Program-made: the position numbers and the translations under genes
Assembly: GCF_030397665.1 (NCBI RefSeq)
Contig: NZ_JAPUBT010000001.1
Span: 1,196,781 to 1,260,780, forward strand
DNA length: 64,000 bases
Origin: Janthinobacterium sp. SUN073
Lineage (GTDB): Bacteria > Pseudomonadota > Gammaproteobacteria > Burkholderiales > Burkholderiaceae_D
Reading direction: 5' to 3'
Notes under the pieces: generated by a model
Databases searched by the model: none
The model's input: only the letters and a program-made list of their open reading frames with translations
What the model was told of the DNA's origin: nothing
Shown: in pieces, positions 38,067 through 46,433 of the stretch
Position numbering within the stretch: the stretch's first letter is position 1
Layout of the letters: every line of letters begins with the position of its first letter

Positions 38067-39299
38067 TTACGATGGGCGGGTGCTGGTTGGGAATGGCCAG
38101 GCTGCAGCCGGTGCCAACACGGTTTTTGCTACAGGTGCGATAGGTGCCGATGGCTTGGCGACAGGCGCTGCCTTCTTCGGTGCGGCCTTTTTAGGCGCGG
38201 CCTTCTTGGCGGCTGGCTTGGCGACCACGGCGGCAGGTGCCGCTGCTGCCGGTGCAGCTGCCACGACTGGCGCTGCGGCTGGCTTGGCGGCAGGTTTCGC
38301 TGCGGCTTTCGCTGCTGGCTTGGCTGCTACCTTGGCTGCTGGCTTGGCTGCAGGTTTCGCTGCGACCTTGACGACAGGTTTCGCTGCTGCTTTGGCGACC
38401 GGTTTGGCGGCTACTTTAGCTGCTGGCTTGGCGGCAACTTTCGCTACCGGCTTGGCTGCCACCTTGGCCGCTGGCTTGGCTGCAGCTTTGGCTGCCGGCT
38501 TCGCTGCGGCTTTCGCTGCTGGCTTGGCGACGACTTTTTTCGCTGCTGGCTTGGCTGCTGGCTTCGCTACTGCTTTGGCGGCAGGTTTCGCTGCGGCTTT
38601 CGCTGCTGGCTTGGCTGCTGCTTTGGCTACCGGCTTGGCAACGGCTTTTTTCGCTGCTGCCTTGGCGGCTGGCTTGGCTGCCGCTTTTGCTGCTGGCTTC
38701 GCTGCTACCTTGGCCGCTGGCTTGGCTGCAGCTTTGGCTGCTGGCTTCGCTGCTGCTTTGGCGGCCGGCTTGGCTGCTGCCTTGGCGACGACTTTTTTCG
38801 CTGCTGGCTTGGCTGCTGCCTTGGCGACCGGTTTGGCGGCAGGTTTCGCTGCGGCTTTTTTCACGGCTGGCTTGGCTGCTGCCTTGGCCACTGGTTTTGC
38901 TGCGGCTTTTGCTGCTGGCTTGGCGGCCGGCTTGGCAACGGCTTTTTTCGCGACAGGCTTGGCTGCTGCCTTGGCGGCAGGTTTCGCTGCCACTTTCGCG
39001 GCTGGCTTGGCTGCCGGCTTGGCTGCCGGCTTAGTTGCCGGCTTAGCTGCTGCCTTGGCCGCCGGTTTCGCTGCGGCTTTGGCTACTGGCTTGGCGGCCA
39101 CTTTTGCTGCCGGCTTGGCAGCCACTTTTGCTGCAGGCTTGGCTGCGGCTTTGGCGACTGGTTTGGCGGCTGGTTTCGCTGCGGCTTTGGCAGCTGGTTT
39201 AGCGGCAACCGTCTTGACTGCGGCTGCCGGCTTCTTCGCGGCAGGAGCAGCCTTGGCGGCTGGTTTCTTTACTTCTGATTTCTTAGCGGCTGTTGCCAT
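38067..39299 (-). CDS. histone H1-like, Ala/Lys/Pro-repeat nucleoid protein
   Basis: A very biased 410-residue protein consisting almost wholly of Ala, Lys, Pro and Val in repeats such as AAKPAAKAAAKPAAK, like eukaryotic histone H1 tails and the bacterial HC1/AlgP-type proteins. The unique parts are MATAAKKSEVKKPAAKAAP at the N terminus and AKTVLAPAAAWPFPTSTRPS at the C terminus. It should bind DNA through its positive charge without a folded domain. The ATG at 39299 is preceded by AAGGAG. Direct repeats make copy number prone to change between strains. Long open frames on the other strand here are artefacts of the repeat. Confidence 0.9.
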   Translation of the reverse strand: MATAAKKSEVKKPAAKAAPAAKKPAAAVKTVAAKPAAKAAAKPAAKPVAKAAAKPAAKVAAKPAAKVAAKPVAKAAAKPAAKAAAKPATKPAAKPAAKPAAKVAAKPAAKAAAKPVAKKAVAKPAAKPAAKAAAKPVAKAAAKPAVKKAAAKPAAKPVAKAAAKPAAKKVVAKAAAKPAAKAAAKPAAKAAAKPAAKVAAKPAAKAAAKPAAKAAAKKAVAKPVAKAAAKPAAKAAAKPAAKAVAKPAAKPAAKKVVAKPAAKAAAKPAAKAAAKPAAKVAAKPVAKVAAKPAAKVAAKPVAKAAAKPVVKVAAKPAAKPAAKVAAKPAAKAAAKPAAKPAAAPVVAAAPAAAAPAAVVAKPAAKKAAPKKAAPKKAAPVAKPSAPIAPVAKTVLAPAAAWPFPTSTRPS

Positions 39300-39384
39300 T
39301 TGTCTCTCCTTCATCTGAGATGAGAAATTTAAGCTACAAGATTTAAACCCGTCCGACCCACCACAGGGATAGGCCAGGCGAATT

Positions 39385-39420
39385 ATTCATCGGCACAAAC
39401 GGTCGTTTGCGCTAATGAAT
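39385..39420 (-). promoter_or_regulatory. 36-nt imperfect palindrome upstream of the H1-like gene
   Basis: The arms ATTCAT (39385-39390) and ATGAAT (39415-39420) flank an inner CAAACG-GT-CGTTTG palindrome with near-continuous pairing between. It lies about 90 bp before the H1-like start and could be an operator or an mRNA hairpin. Confidence 0.55.
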
Positions 39421-39595
39421 TCGGCACCAGCTGAACTGCTGCAACTCCTCACGTTTGCAGCACTTCAGCCATCGTCGGTGCCACCCTGCTTTATCTCGCA
39501 GCTGGTGGCAAAGTCTGAATTCGGTCATTCGTTTTCGATGCCGTGCGTTTTTTCGCTCCTCGCATCGCGCTCGCCACAACACCCATGCGTCAAAT

Positions 39596-39633
39596 AAAAA
39601 ACCGCCATGCCTGAAAAAATTCGGGCACGGCGG
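39596..39633 (-). terminator. intrinsic terminator of the candidate small RNA
   Basis: Stem of ten pairs with one mismatch between 39602-39612 and 39623-39633, followed on the minus strand by TTTTTTATTTG. There is no protein gene directly upstream for it to end. Confidence 0.75.
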
Positions 39634-39745
39634 CAGACGAAAACGGTGTGGTTTTGTGCATATCCGTGTAAATCTGTATCCCTGTTTTGCGAGCTTTTTT
39701 CGCTACCGCGCTGGTTAAAAAACCCCGCATTCTAACGCTCGCATT
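39596..39745 (-). ncRNA. candidate small RNA of about 150 nt (promoter-terminator unit)
   Basis: A TTGACA box (39779-39774) and TATGAG (39757-39752) spaced by 16 bp would start a transcript near 39745 on the minus strand. A hairpin with stem CCGCC/GGCGG and TGCC/GGCA (39602-39633) followed by six T residues would end it near 39596. Only a nine-codon frame (MRALECGVF) lies inside. It could be a free small RNA or an attenuated leader of the H1-like gene. Confidence 0.45.
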
Positions 39746-39751
39746 TGCAAT

Positions 39752-39779
39752 CTCATAAAGTACACGAAAACCTTGTCAA
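39752..39779 (-). promoter_or_regulatory. sigma-70-like promoter, TTGACA-16-TATGAG
   Basis: The -35 hexamer is a perfect consensus on the minus strand (39779-39774); the -10 matches four of six positions. It lies 205 bp downstream of the nrdB terminator and about 475 bp before the H1-like start codon. Confidence 0.5.
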
Positions 39780-39984
39780 TGCGCAACCGGCACGACACGT
39801 TTTCGCCCGCTTTTTTGCACGTTACGCGTGCTATCGCACAATCGCGCGGCAAATGCCGCCGCCAGCGTGTCCTGAAATGATTTTTTGGGCCCGCCATGCG
39901 TCCATTCGCGGCAGGCGAAAATCCTGGCGCAAGCCTCGTCGCAACGCTGCATGAAGCATGCATTTTTCCGCCGCCATGCAGGCG

Positions 39985-40015
39985 AAAAAAAAGCGCCGTC
40001 ACGATGACGGCGCTT
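39985..40015 (-). terminator. intrinsic terminator of nrdB
   Basis: AAGCGCCGTCA (39991-40001) and TGACGGCGCTT (40005-40015) form a perfect 11-bp stem with a 3-nt loop, followed by a run of T on the minus strand (complement of 39985-39990). It begins 24 bp after the nrdB stop. Confidence 0.93.
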
Positions 40016-40038
40016 CCTGGCGTTGACAGAAAAAACGC

Positions 40039-41190
40039 TTATTCCCAGTTCAGCGCACCACCCGTTTGGTACTCGGTCACGCGCGTCTCGAAGAAGTTGC
40101 GTTCCTTCTTCATGTCGATCATTTCGCTCATCCACGGGAACGGATTTTCTTCCTGGGCGAACAGCGGCTCGAGGCCGATCTGCTGCGCGCGGCGGTTGGC
40201 GATGAAGCGCAGATAGCCCTTGAACATCGGTGCGTTCAGACCCAGCACGCCGCGTGGCATGGTGTCTTCCGCGTACGCGTATTCCAGCTCCACGGCTTGC
40301 ATGAACAGCACTTTGATCTCTTCGCGGAATTCGGCCGTCCACAGCAGCGGATTTTCCATCTTGATCGTGTTGATCAAGTCGATGCCGAAGTTGCAGTGCA
40401 TCGATTCGTCGCGCAGGATGTACTGGTACTGCTCGGCAGCGCCCATCATCTTGTTCTGGCGGCCCAGCGCCAGGATCTGCGTGAAGCCGACGTAGAAGAA
40501 CAGGCCTTCCATCAGGCAGGCAAACACGATCAGGGACTTCAGCAGCTTCTGGTCGTTTTCCACCGTGCCGGTGGTGAACGCGGGGTCGGTCAGCGTGTTG
40601 ATGAACGGGATCAGGAATTCATCCTTGTCGCGGATCGACTTGACTTCGTTGTAGGCGTTGAAGATCTCGCCTTCGTCCAGCCCCAGCGACTCGACGATGT
40701 ACTGGTAGGCGTGCGTATGGATCGCTTCCTCGAACGCCTGGCGCAGCAGGTACTGGCGGCATTCCGGCGCCGTGATGTGGCGGTAGGTGCCCAGCACGAT
40801 GTTGTTGGCGGCCAGCGAGTCAGCCGTCACGAAGAAGCCCAGGTTGCGCTTGACCAGGCGGCGCTCGTCGTCCGTCAGGCCGTTCGGGTTCTTCCACAGC
40901 TCGATATCGCGCTGCATATTCACTTCCTGCGGCATCCAGTGGTTGGCGCAGCCGGCCAGGTATTTGTCCCACGCCCACTTGTACTTGAACGGCACCAGCT
41001 GGTTGACGTCCGTCTTGCCGTTGATGATGCGCTTGTCGTCGGCATTCACGCGGCGCGCCACTTGCTCGGCGTTCGCTTCGGACGGCTCGGCACCGGCCGG
41101 CAGGTTCAATTCGGTATTTCCCAATGGCGCTTGCTGCGCCGGACGCGGCACAGCTGCCGACGTGGTTTCATCATCCCAGGACAACGACAT
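40039..41190 (-). CDS. nrdB: class Ia ribonucleotide reductase, beta subunit
   Basis: A 383-residue diiron-tyrosyl radical protein. Iron ligands and radical Tyr lie in EEAIHTHAY (ExxH with Tyr four residues after His, near residue 160), the second site in RDESMH. This spacing equals that of Escherichia coli Tyr122, so it is a classical class Ia enzyme. The ATG at 41190 has AAGGA upstream; a start 18 bp earlier is less likely. It is the second gene after nrdA, 118 bp away, with a hairpin between. Confidence 0.97.
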   Translation of the reverse strand: MSLSWDDETTSAAVPRPAQQAPLGNTELNLPAGAEPSEANAEQVARRVNADDKRIINGKTDVNQLVPFKYKWAWDKYLAGCANHWMPQEVNMQRDIELWKNPNGLTDDERRLVKRNLGFFVTADSLAANNIVLGTYRHITAPECRQYLLRQAFEEAIHTHAYQYIVESLGLDEGEIFNAYNEVKSIRDKDEFLIPFINTLTDPAFTTGTVENDQKLLKSLIVFACLMEGLFFYVGFTQILALGRQNKMMGAAEQYQYILRDESMHCNFGIDLINTIKMENPLLWTAEFREEIKVLFMQAVELEYAYAEDTMPRGVLGLNAPMFKGYLRFIANRRAQQIGLEPLFAQEENPFPWMSEMIDMKKERNFFETRVTEYQTGGALNWE

Positions 41191-41274
41191 AATCTTCTTC
41201 CTTTCCATGCCGGCGAGCCGGCGATCCGCAACAGGCCCGTTGTATCGGACAATGCGGACATTAACAACATTGAA

Positions 41275-41297
41275 TCAGCCCAGAAGTTCTGGGCTGA
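41275..41297 (-). other. perfect hairpin between nrdA and nrdB
   Basis: TCAGCCCAGAA (41275-41285) and TTCTGGGCTGA (41287-41297) are a perfect 11-bp inverted repeat around one central base. It begins 12 bp after the nrdA stop and is not followed by a T-run, suggesting mRNA processing or partial attenuation that could set the nrdA:nrdB ratio. Confidence 0.75.
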
Positions 41298-41308
41298 CAA
41301 CTAAAATA

Positions 41309-44263
41309 TTACTGGCAGGCTTCGCATTCCTCAAAGCCGTCATCCCCCGGACGCAGGTAGCAGGCTTCGCCATCGGCGTCGTCCGCTGCAGCTGCCACCA
41401 CGGGCGCCACCACGGCGGCAGCGGCTGCCGCCACGACCGCTGCCTGGGCGCTCTGGGCGCTGGCCGACATGCCGCCATCGACTGCCACGGCGTTCAGGGC
41501 ACCCGTCTTGGAGGTCGATTTCTCCATGTGGGTAGCGGCGATGGTACGCAGGTAGTAGGTGGTTTTCAGGCCACGCAGCCATGCCAGCTTGTAGGTCTCG
41601 TCGAGCTTCTTGCCCGACGCGCCAGCCATGTAGATGTTCAGCGACTGGGCCTGGTCGATCCACTTCTGGCGACGCGAAGCCGCTTCCACCAGCCAGCTTG
41701 GCGATACTTCAAAGGCGGTGGCGTAGATGTCGCGCAAGTCTTGCGGGATGCGGTCGATCTTCACCAGCGAACCGTCGAAGTACTTCAGGTCGGAGATCAT
41801 GACTTCATCCCACAGGTCGCGCGCCTTCAGGTCGCGCACCAGGTAGCCGTTGATCTCGGTGAATTCGCCCGACAGGTTCGATTTCACATACAGGTTCTGG
41901 AACGTCGGCTCGATACAGGCCGATACGCCGATGATGTTCGAAATCGTCGCCGTCGGGGCGATCGCCACGCAGTTCGAGTTGCGCATGCCGAACTTGGCGA
42001 TGCGTTCGCGCACCGGGGTCCAATCCATGGCCGACGAGGAATCGACTTCCAGGTAGCCGCCGCGCTCTTCGGCCAGCAGTTTCACCGAGTCCTGCGGCAG
42101 GATGCCACGGTCCCACAGCGAACCGGCATACGATTCATAGCGGCCGCGTTCTTCGGCCAGTTCCGTCGACGCCAGGTAGGCGTAGTAGCACACCGCTTCC
42201 ATCGAGGTGTCGGCGAAGCTGACGGCGGCGTCCGAGGCGAACGGAATGCGCATCATGTGCAGGCAGTCCTGGAAGCCCATCACGCCCATGCCGACCGGAC
42301 GGTGGCGCATGTTCGAATTGCGCGCCTTCTCGACGGCGTAGTAATTGATGTCGATGACGTTGTCGAGCATGCGCATGGCGGTGCGCACGGTCTTGGCCAG
42401 CTTGACGTGATCGAGCTTGCCTTCCTTCATGTGCGCCGGCATGTTCACGGAACCGAGGTTGCAGACGGCGATTTCGTCAGGGCCCGTGTTCAGTGTGATT
42501 TCCGTGCACAGGTTCGAGCTGTGGACGACACCGACGTGCGACTGCGGGCTGCGGATGTTGCAAGGATCCTTGAACGTGATCCATGGGTGGCCCGTTTCAA
42601 ACAGCATCGACAGCATCTTGCGCCACAGGTCCAGCGCCGCGATCTTCTTGAACGAACGCATTTCGCCGGCGGCTGCCTTGGCTTCGTAGCCCAGGTAAGC
42701 CTTTTCAAAAGCCTTGCCGACCAGGTCGTGCAAATCCGGCGTTTCGGATGGCGAGAACAGGGTCCATTCGCCTTTTTCCATGACGCGCTTCATGAACATG
42801 TCGGGAATCCAGTTCGCCGTGTTCATGTCGTGCGTGCGGCGGCGGTCGTCGCCCGTGTTCTTGCGCAGGTCGAGGAATTCCTCGATGTCCATGTGCCAGG
42901 TTTCCAGGTAGGCGCAGACGGCGCCCTTGCGCTTGCCGCCCTGGTTGACTGCCACGGCCGTATCGTTGACCACTTTCAGGAACGGCACCACGCCTTGCGA
43001 CTTGCCGTTGGTGCCCTTGATGTGGGCGCCCAGGGCGCGCACTGGCGTCCAGTCGTTGCCCAGGCCGCCGGCGTACTTGGCCAGCAACGCGTTGTCCTTG
43101 ATGGCGTCGTAGATGCCTTCCAGGTCGTCCGAGACGGTGCTCAGATAGCACGACGACAGCTGCGAACGCAGGGTGCCGGAGTTGAACAGGGTCGGCGTCG
43201 AGCTCATGAAGTCGAACGAGGACAGCAGATTGTAGAACTCGATGGTGCGCGCTTCGCGGTCCGCTTCGTTCAGCGACAGGCCCATGGCCACGCGCATGTA
43301 GAACGCCTGCGGCATTTCGATGCGCACGTCATGGATGTGCAGGAAGTAGCGGTCATACAGCGTTTGCAGGCCGATGTAGCCGAATTGCAAGTCGCGGTCG
43401 GCAACGATGGCCTTGGCCAGGCGTTCCAGGTCGAAACTGGCAAGTACCGGGTTCAGCAGATCGTTGGCGATACCCTTGGCGATATATTGCGGGAAATACG
43501 TCAGGTACTCGGCGGCGGCGGCCGCTTGCGGCACTTCCTTGCCGAACACTTCCTTGCGCACCGTGTGCAGCAGGATGCGAGCCGTGACCTGGCTGTAGGC
43601 CGGATCTTTTTCCATCAGCGCGCGCGCCGCCAGGATGGCCGACTTGTGCAGCTCTTCGACGGGCACGCCGTCGTACAGGTTCTTCACCGTTTCAGCCAGG
43701 ATGGCGTCGGCATCGACGTGCTTTTCCAGGCCGGCGCAGGCGGCGTTGATCAGGTCGCGCACTTCCTGCATGTCCAGCAGGCGGCGCACGCCGTTGTCAG
43801 TGACGTTCAGTTGGGGTGCGGTCACTTGCGCGGAAGCGCCCAGCGCCTCCTTCTGCAAGCGGCGCTCTTCCATGTGCTTGGCGCGGTACAGCACGTAGGC
43901 ACGCGCCACGTCGTGCTCGCCCGAACGCATCAGCGACAGTTCCACCTGGTCTTGCACGTCTTCGATATGGAAGGTGCCGCCACCCGGATGGCGGCGCACC
44001 AGCGCGGCGACGACGCCGTCGGTCAGTTGCTCCACCAATTCGCGGACGCGTGCCGAAGCGGCGCCTTGGCCACCGTTAACGGCCAAAAACGCCTTGGTCA
44101 TGGCGATGGCGATCTTCGAAGGCTCAAATGCCACCACCGCGCCGTTGCGGCGGATGATGCGATAGTCGCCCAATGCCGCGCCCGTGCTCGCCACGCTATT
44201 GGCCGCGCCTGGCGCTGGCGATACTGGCGTTGGATGGATGGAAATATCTTGTGGTGATTGCAT
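41309..44263 (-). CDS. nrdA: class Ia ribonucleotide reductase, alpha subunit
   Basis: A 984-residue catalytic subunit, longer than the 760-residue Escherichia coli protein. An ATP-cone is seen near the N terminus (YRIIRRNGAVVAFEPSKIAIAM and following). Active-site motifs are STPTLFNSGTLRSQLSSCYL and NLCTEITLNTG (Asn, Cys and Glu of the radical site). The C-terminal thiol pair, needed for re-reduction, is in EECEACQ. An Ala/Val-rich linker of about 40 residues precedes this tail. GGGAG lies just upstream of the ATG at 44263. Expression is likely controlled by NrdR through the boxes at 44518-44564. Confidence 0.97.
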   Translation of the reverse strand: MQSPQDISIHPTPVSPAPGAANSVASTGAALGDYRIIRRNGAVVAFEPSKIAIAMTKAFLAVNGGQGAASARVRELVEQLTDGVVAALVRRHPGGGTFHIEDVQDQVELSLMRSGEHDVARAYVLYRAKHMEERRLQKEALGASAQVTAPQLNVTDNGVRRLLDMQEVRDLINAACAGLEKHVDADAILAETVKNLYDGVPVEELHKSAILAARALMEKDPAYSQVTARILLHTVRKEVFGKEVPQAAAAAEYLTYFPQYIAKGIANDLLNPVLASFDLERLAKAIVADRDLQFGYIGLQTLYDRYFLHIHDVRIEMPQAFYMRVAMGLSLNEADREARTIEFYNLLSSFDFMSSTPTLFNSGTLRSQLSSCYLSTVSDDLEGIYDAIKDNALLAKYAGGLGNDWTPVRALGAHIKGTNGKSQGVVPFLKVVNDTAVAVNQGGKRKGAVCAYLETWHMDIEEFLDLRKNTGDDRRRTHDMNTANWIPDMFMKRVMEKGEWTLFSPSETPDLHDLVGKAFEKAYLGYEAKAAAGEMRSFKKIAALDLWRKMLSMLFETGHPWITFKDPCNIRSPQSHVGVVHSSNLCTEITLNTGPDEIAVCNLGSVNMPAHMKEGKLDHVKLAKTVRTAMRMLDNVIDINYYAVEKARNSNMRHRPVGMGVMGFQDCLHMMRIPFASDAAVSFADTSMEAVCYYAYLASTELAEERGRYESYAGSLWDRGILPQDSVKLLAEERGGYLEVDSSSAMDWTPVRERIAKFGMRNSNCVAIAPTATISNIIGVSACIEPTFQNLYVKSNLSGEFTEINGYLVRDLKARDLWDEVMISDLKYFDGSLVKIDRIPQDLRDIYATAFEVSPSWLVEAASRRQKWIDQAQSLNIYMAGASGKKLDETYKLAWLRGLKTTYYLRTIAATHMEKSTSKTGALNAVAVDGGMSASAQSAQAAVVAAAAAAVVAPVVAAAADDADGEACYLRPGDDGFEECEACQ

Positions 44264-44374
44264 TGAAGCTCCCGTTGTCAGCTAAAGTCAGCCTGCAGTT
44301 TTGCTGCCGCGTGTGTTGTTGAATAGAACGCCCGATGGTCAGGGTTTCTTCAGGTATTTGTTGCTAAATAGTAA

Positions 44375-44404
44375 ATTATATACAGCCAAAAATCATACGG
44401 CCAA
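44375..44404 (-). promoter_or_regulatory. candidate nrdA promoter, TTGGCC-18-TATAAT
   Basis: On the minus strand TTGGCC (44404-44399) is followed after 18 bp by a perfect TATAAT (44380-44375). The transcript would have a leader of about 105 nt before nrdA. Confidence 0.45.
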
Positions 44405-44517
44405 CCTGTACAGCCCGGCTGGCGCGAAACACGATCAAGGGTGATGAAACGCCAGTTCCCGTTGCCATATCAACAAACAGGGTAGCTTTGGTAATAATTC
44501 TGAAAACGTCTGTGATG

Positions 44518-44564
44518 GCACTACATATAGTCTTTAAATCCAAGTTATGTACTAATTGTAGTGC
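44518..44564 (-). promoter_or_regulatory. nrdA: pair of candidate NrdR boxes upstream of nrdA
   Basis: Two 16-bp AT-centred partial palindromes, GCACTACATATAGTCT (44518-44533) and GTACTAATTGTAGTGC (44549-44564), match the ACAC-WATATATW-GTGT style of NrdR sites. Their centres are exactly 31 bp apart, the spacing known for NrdR box pairs. They lie about 255-300 bp upstream of the nrdA start. Confidence 0.65.
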
Positions 44565-44645
44565 CCATCGAAAGGCGATGCAATAGTTTTCCGGCATCCG
44601 CCAGCGTAATTTTTTGTATTTTCATATACGATTTCGGTTGACTTT

Positions 44646-45257
44646 TCAGGGCACGGATGGAAAGCCCAATCCCCGCGTAGTAAGCGCTAACGCAGGCTGC
44701 CCGCGCATAGTTTCCAGCCAGCATACTTGATAAAAATGCCAGTCAAAAAACGGCCCCGGATCCGTCTTCCTTCCCGGCGCAATGTGCTCGTGGCCGCGCA
44801 CCTGGGACAGCCCGTAGCGCACCACCAGTGCCGCCGTCAGCGCCGCCAGCACATGGTATTGCCGCTGCTGGAAGGGCACATCGTCCGCGCCTTCCATTTC
44901 GACACCGATGGAATAGCCGTTGCACTGCGGGCGTCCTTCGAACATGGACGCGCCGGCATGCCAGGCACGTTGATCAGTAGAAACATATTGCAGCAGCGCA
45001 CCATCGCGCCGCACAAAAAAGTGCGCCGACACCTGCAAGCCACGCAGGTCGGCGAAAGAAGGATCGGCATTATAGTCTACCCGGCCGGTAAACAAGTCCG
45101 ACACATGCGGTCCGCCGAAGTGGCCGCCCGGCAAGCTGATGTTATGGATCACCAGCAAATCGACTTGCGCACCGTCCGGGCGCGCATCGTGGTATTGGGA
45201 GTCATAGCGCAGCGCGCCGTCGCACCAGCCGTCTTCATCTATCGTCCATGCTGTCAT
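44646..45257 (-). CDS. ampD: 1,6-anhydro-N-acetylmuramyl-L-alanine amidase AmpD
   Basis: A 203-residue zinc amidase for cytoplasmic muropeptide recycling. Zinc-site and substrate motifs are LVIHNISLPGGHFGGPHV, AWHAGASMFEGRPQCNGYSIG and VRGHEHIAPGRKTDPGPFFDW. The ATG at 45257 overlaps the stop of the upstream activator gene (TGATG). By changing anhydromuropeptide levels AmpD often affects beta-lactamase induction. Linked in pathway with Mpl at 28.9 kb. Confidence 0.95.
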   Translation of the reverse strand: MTAWTIDEDGWCDGALRYDSQYHDARPDGAQVDLLVIHNISLPGGHFGGPHVSDLFTGRVDYNADPSFADLRGLQVSAHFFVRRDGALLQYVSTDQRAWHAGASMFEGRPQCNGYSIGVEMEGADDVPFQQRQYHVLAALTAALVVRYGLSQVRGHEHIAPGRKTDPGPFFDWHFYQVCWLETMRGQPALALTTRGLGFPSVP

Positions 45258-46315
45258 CAAGGTAGCGCTTCCTGTATCGTCAATTTCTGCATGCGGTAAC
45301 GCAGCTGGCGCACGCTCAGGCCCAGCTGGCGCGCCGCCCGTGCGCGGTGATAGCGCGCCTGCACCAGCGCCCGCATGATCATGTCGCGCTCGGCCTGGCG
45401 CAAATACATGTCCAGCGGCAAGGCGGGCGGCACGCCGCACAGCGCCATGCCGGGCAGGCACAATTGCCGTTCCGGCAAGTCCGGCAAGGCAGGCGCCGCC
45501 CGCAACGGCATGGCGCCCGCCGCGGACGGCAAGGCCAGCGCATCGAGGGCAATCACGCCGCCGTCGGCAAAGGCCAGTGCCCGCTCCAGCAGGTTTTCCA
45601 GTTCGCGCACATTGCCGGGAAACGCATACGCGGCCAAAGCCGCCAGCACGGGCGGCGCCAGGCTCACGGCCTGGCGTGGCGCCAGACGCGCCAGGATCAC
45701 CTCACATAATACCTGCAGATCGCCGCGCCGATCCCGCAGCGGCGGCAGCGCCAGCTCGATCACATGGAGGCGGTAAAACAGATCCTGGCGAAACGTGCCG
45801 GCGGCCACGCCGCGCGTCAGGCCATGCTGGCTGGCGCACAGGATGCGCACGTCGACGGCCTCGTCAGTACTACCGCCCAGCTTGCGCACGCGGCGCTCCT
45901 GCAGCACGCGCAACAGCTTGACCTGCATGGCCAGCGGCAGATCGTCGACTTCATCGAGCAGCAAACTGCCGCCATGGGCCGCCTGGAACAGGCCCTGGCG
46001 CTCATGCAGCGCCCCCGTATAGGCGCCCTGGCGGCAGCCGAAGAATTCCGCCTCCATCAACGCTTCGGGAATCGCGCCGCAGTTGACGGCAATAAAAGGG
46101 AAGCTGGCGCGCGCGCCCTGCGCATGGATGGCGCGCGCCGCCAGTTCCTTGCCCGTACCCGATTCGCCGCGGATGGCCACCGGTGCGCCACAGCGGGCGA
46201 TACGGGCGATCTGCGCACGCAGCGCCTGCATGGGCAGTGAGTTGCCGCTCAGTTGAGGCGCCGGTGGCATGCCGGCGGCGGTCACGGTATGCGGGCTGGG
46301 GCTGGGACGGGACAT
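45257..46315 (-). CDS. sigma-54-dependent transcriptional activator without receiver domain (PilR-like)
   Basis: A 352-residue bacterial enhancer-binding protein. The AAA+ domain begins after about 25 residues: Walker A is GESGTGKE, the sigma-54 contact loop GAYTGA is intact (GCRQGAYTGAL), Walker B is GGSLLLDEVDDLP, and the Arg finger region FRQDLFYRL is present. A Fis-type helix-turn-helix ends the protein (RAARQLGLSVRQLRYRMQK). PilR, the usual protein at this place before ampD, has an N-terminal receiver that is missing here, and no PilS kinase is adjacent. AAGG lies eight bases before the ATG. Confidence 0.9.
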   Translation of the reverse strand: MSRPSPSPHTVTAAGMPPAPQLSGNSLPMQALRAQIARIARCGAPVAIRGESGTGKELAARAIHAQGARASFPFIAVNCGAIPEALMEAEFFGCRQGAYTGALHERQGLFQAAHGGSLLLDEVDDLPLAMQVKLLRVLQERRVRKLGGSTDEAVDVRILCASQHGLTRGVAAGTFRQDLFYRLHVIELALPPLRDRRGDLQVLCEVILARLAPRQAVSLAPPVLAALAAYAFPGNVRELENLLERALAFADGGVIALDALALPSAAGAMPLRAAPALPDLPERQLCLPGMALCGVPPALPLDMYLRQAERDMIMRALVQARYHRARAARQLGLSVRQLRYRMQKLTIQEALP

Positions 46316-46433
46316 GGGACGCGCCTTTCTGCAATGGCGGCGACGAAGCGCCTGCCGCAGATGCTACGCCGGGCGGAGGCCGGGGGACGTTACGATACGG
46401 ATGAGCAACGCGAGCGAATCTGCCGGCCTGCCC

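Larger units (their letters stand above)
39315..40038. other. 724-bp non-coding region between the H1-like gene and nrdB
   Basis: From right to left on the minus strand it contains the nrdB terminator (39985-40015), about 200 bp without a clear feature, a promoter-like sequence (39752-39779), a terminator-like hairpin (39596-39633), and a 36-nt imperfect palindrome (39385-39420) in what should be the leader of the H1-like gene. No convincing protein-coding frame is present on either strand. Confidence 0.7.
44264..44645. other. 382-bp region upstream of nrdA
   Basis: AT-rich non-coding sequence between ampD and nrdA on the same strand. It holds two NrdR-like boxes and a TATAAT-containing promoter candidate, listed separately. 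A 73-codon open frame at 44376-44597 lacks protein-like features and is not called. Confidence 0.65.

Noticed and set aside
38016..39318. Two long open frames (over 400 codons) on the plus strand opposite the H1-like gene
   Set aside because: They are produced by the GC-rich repeat; the translations are low-complexity Ala/Gly/Leu or Cys/Gly/Arg strings with no start context, while the minus frame has a good Shine-Dalgarno and terminator.
39776..40342. A 188-codon minus-strand frame across the nrdB terminator
   Set aside because: Most of it is out-of-phase nrdB sequence and it passes through a strong intrinsic terminator.
44264..44374. Possible riboswitch in the nrdA leader
   Set aside because: I could not find conserved box elements, for example of the cobalamin type; the class Ia enzyme does not need cobalamin.
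44376..44597. A 73-codon minus-strand frame before nrdA
   Set aside because: It covers the NrdR-like boxes and the promoter candidate, and has no ribosome site or recognisable feature.
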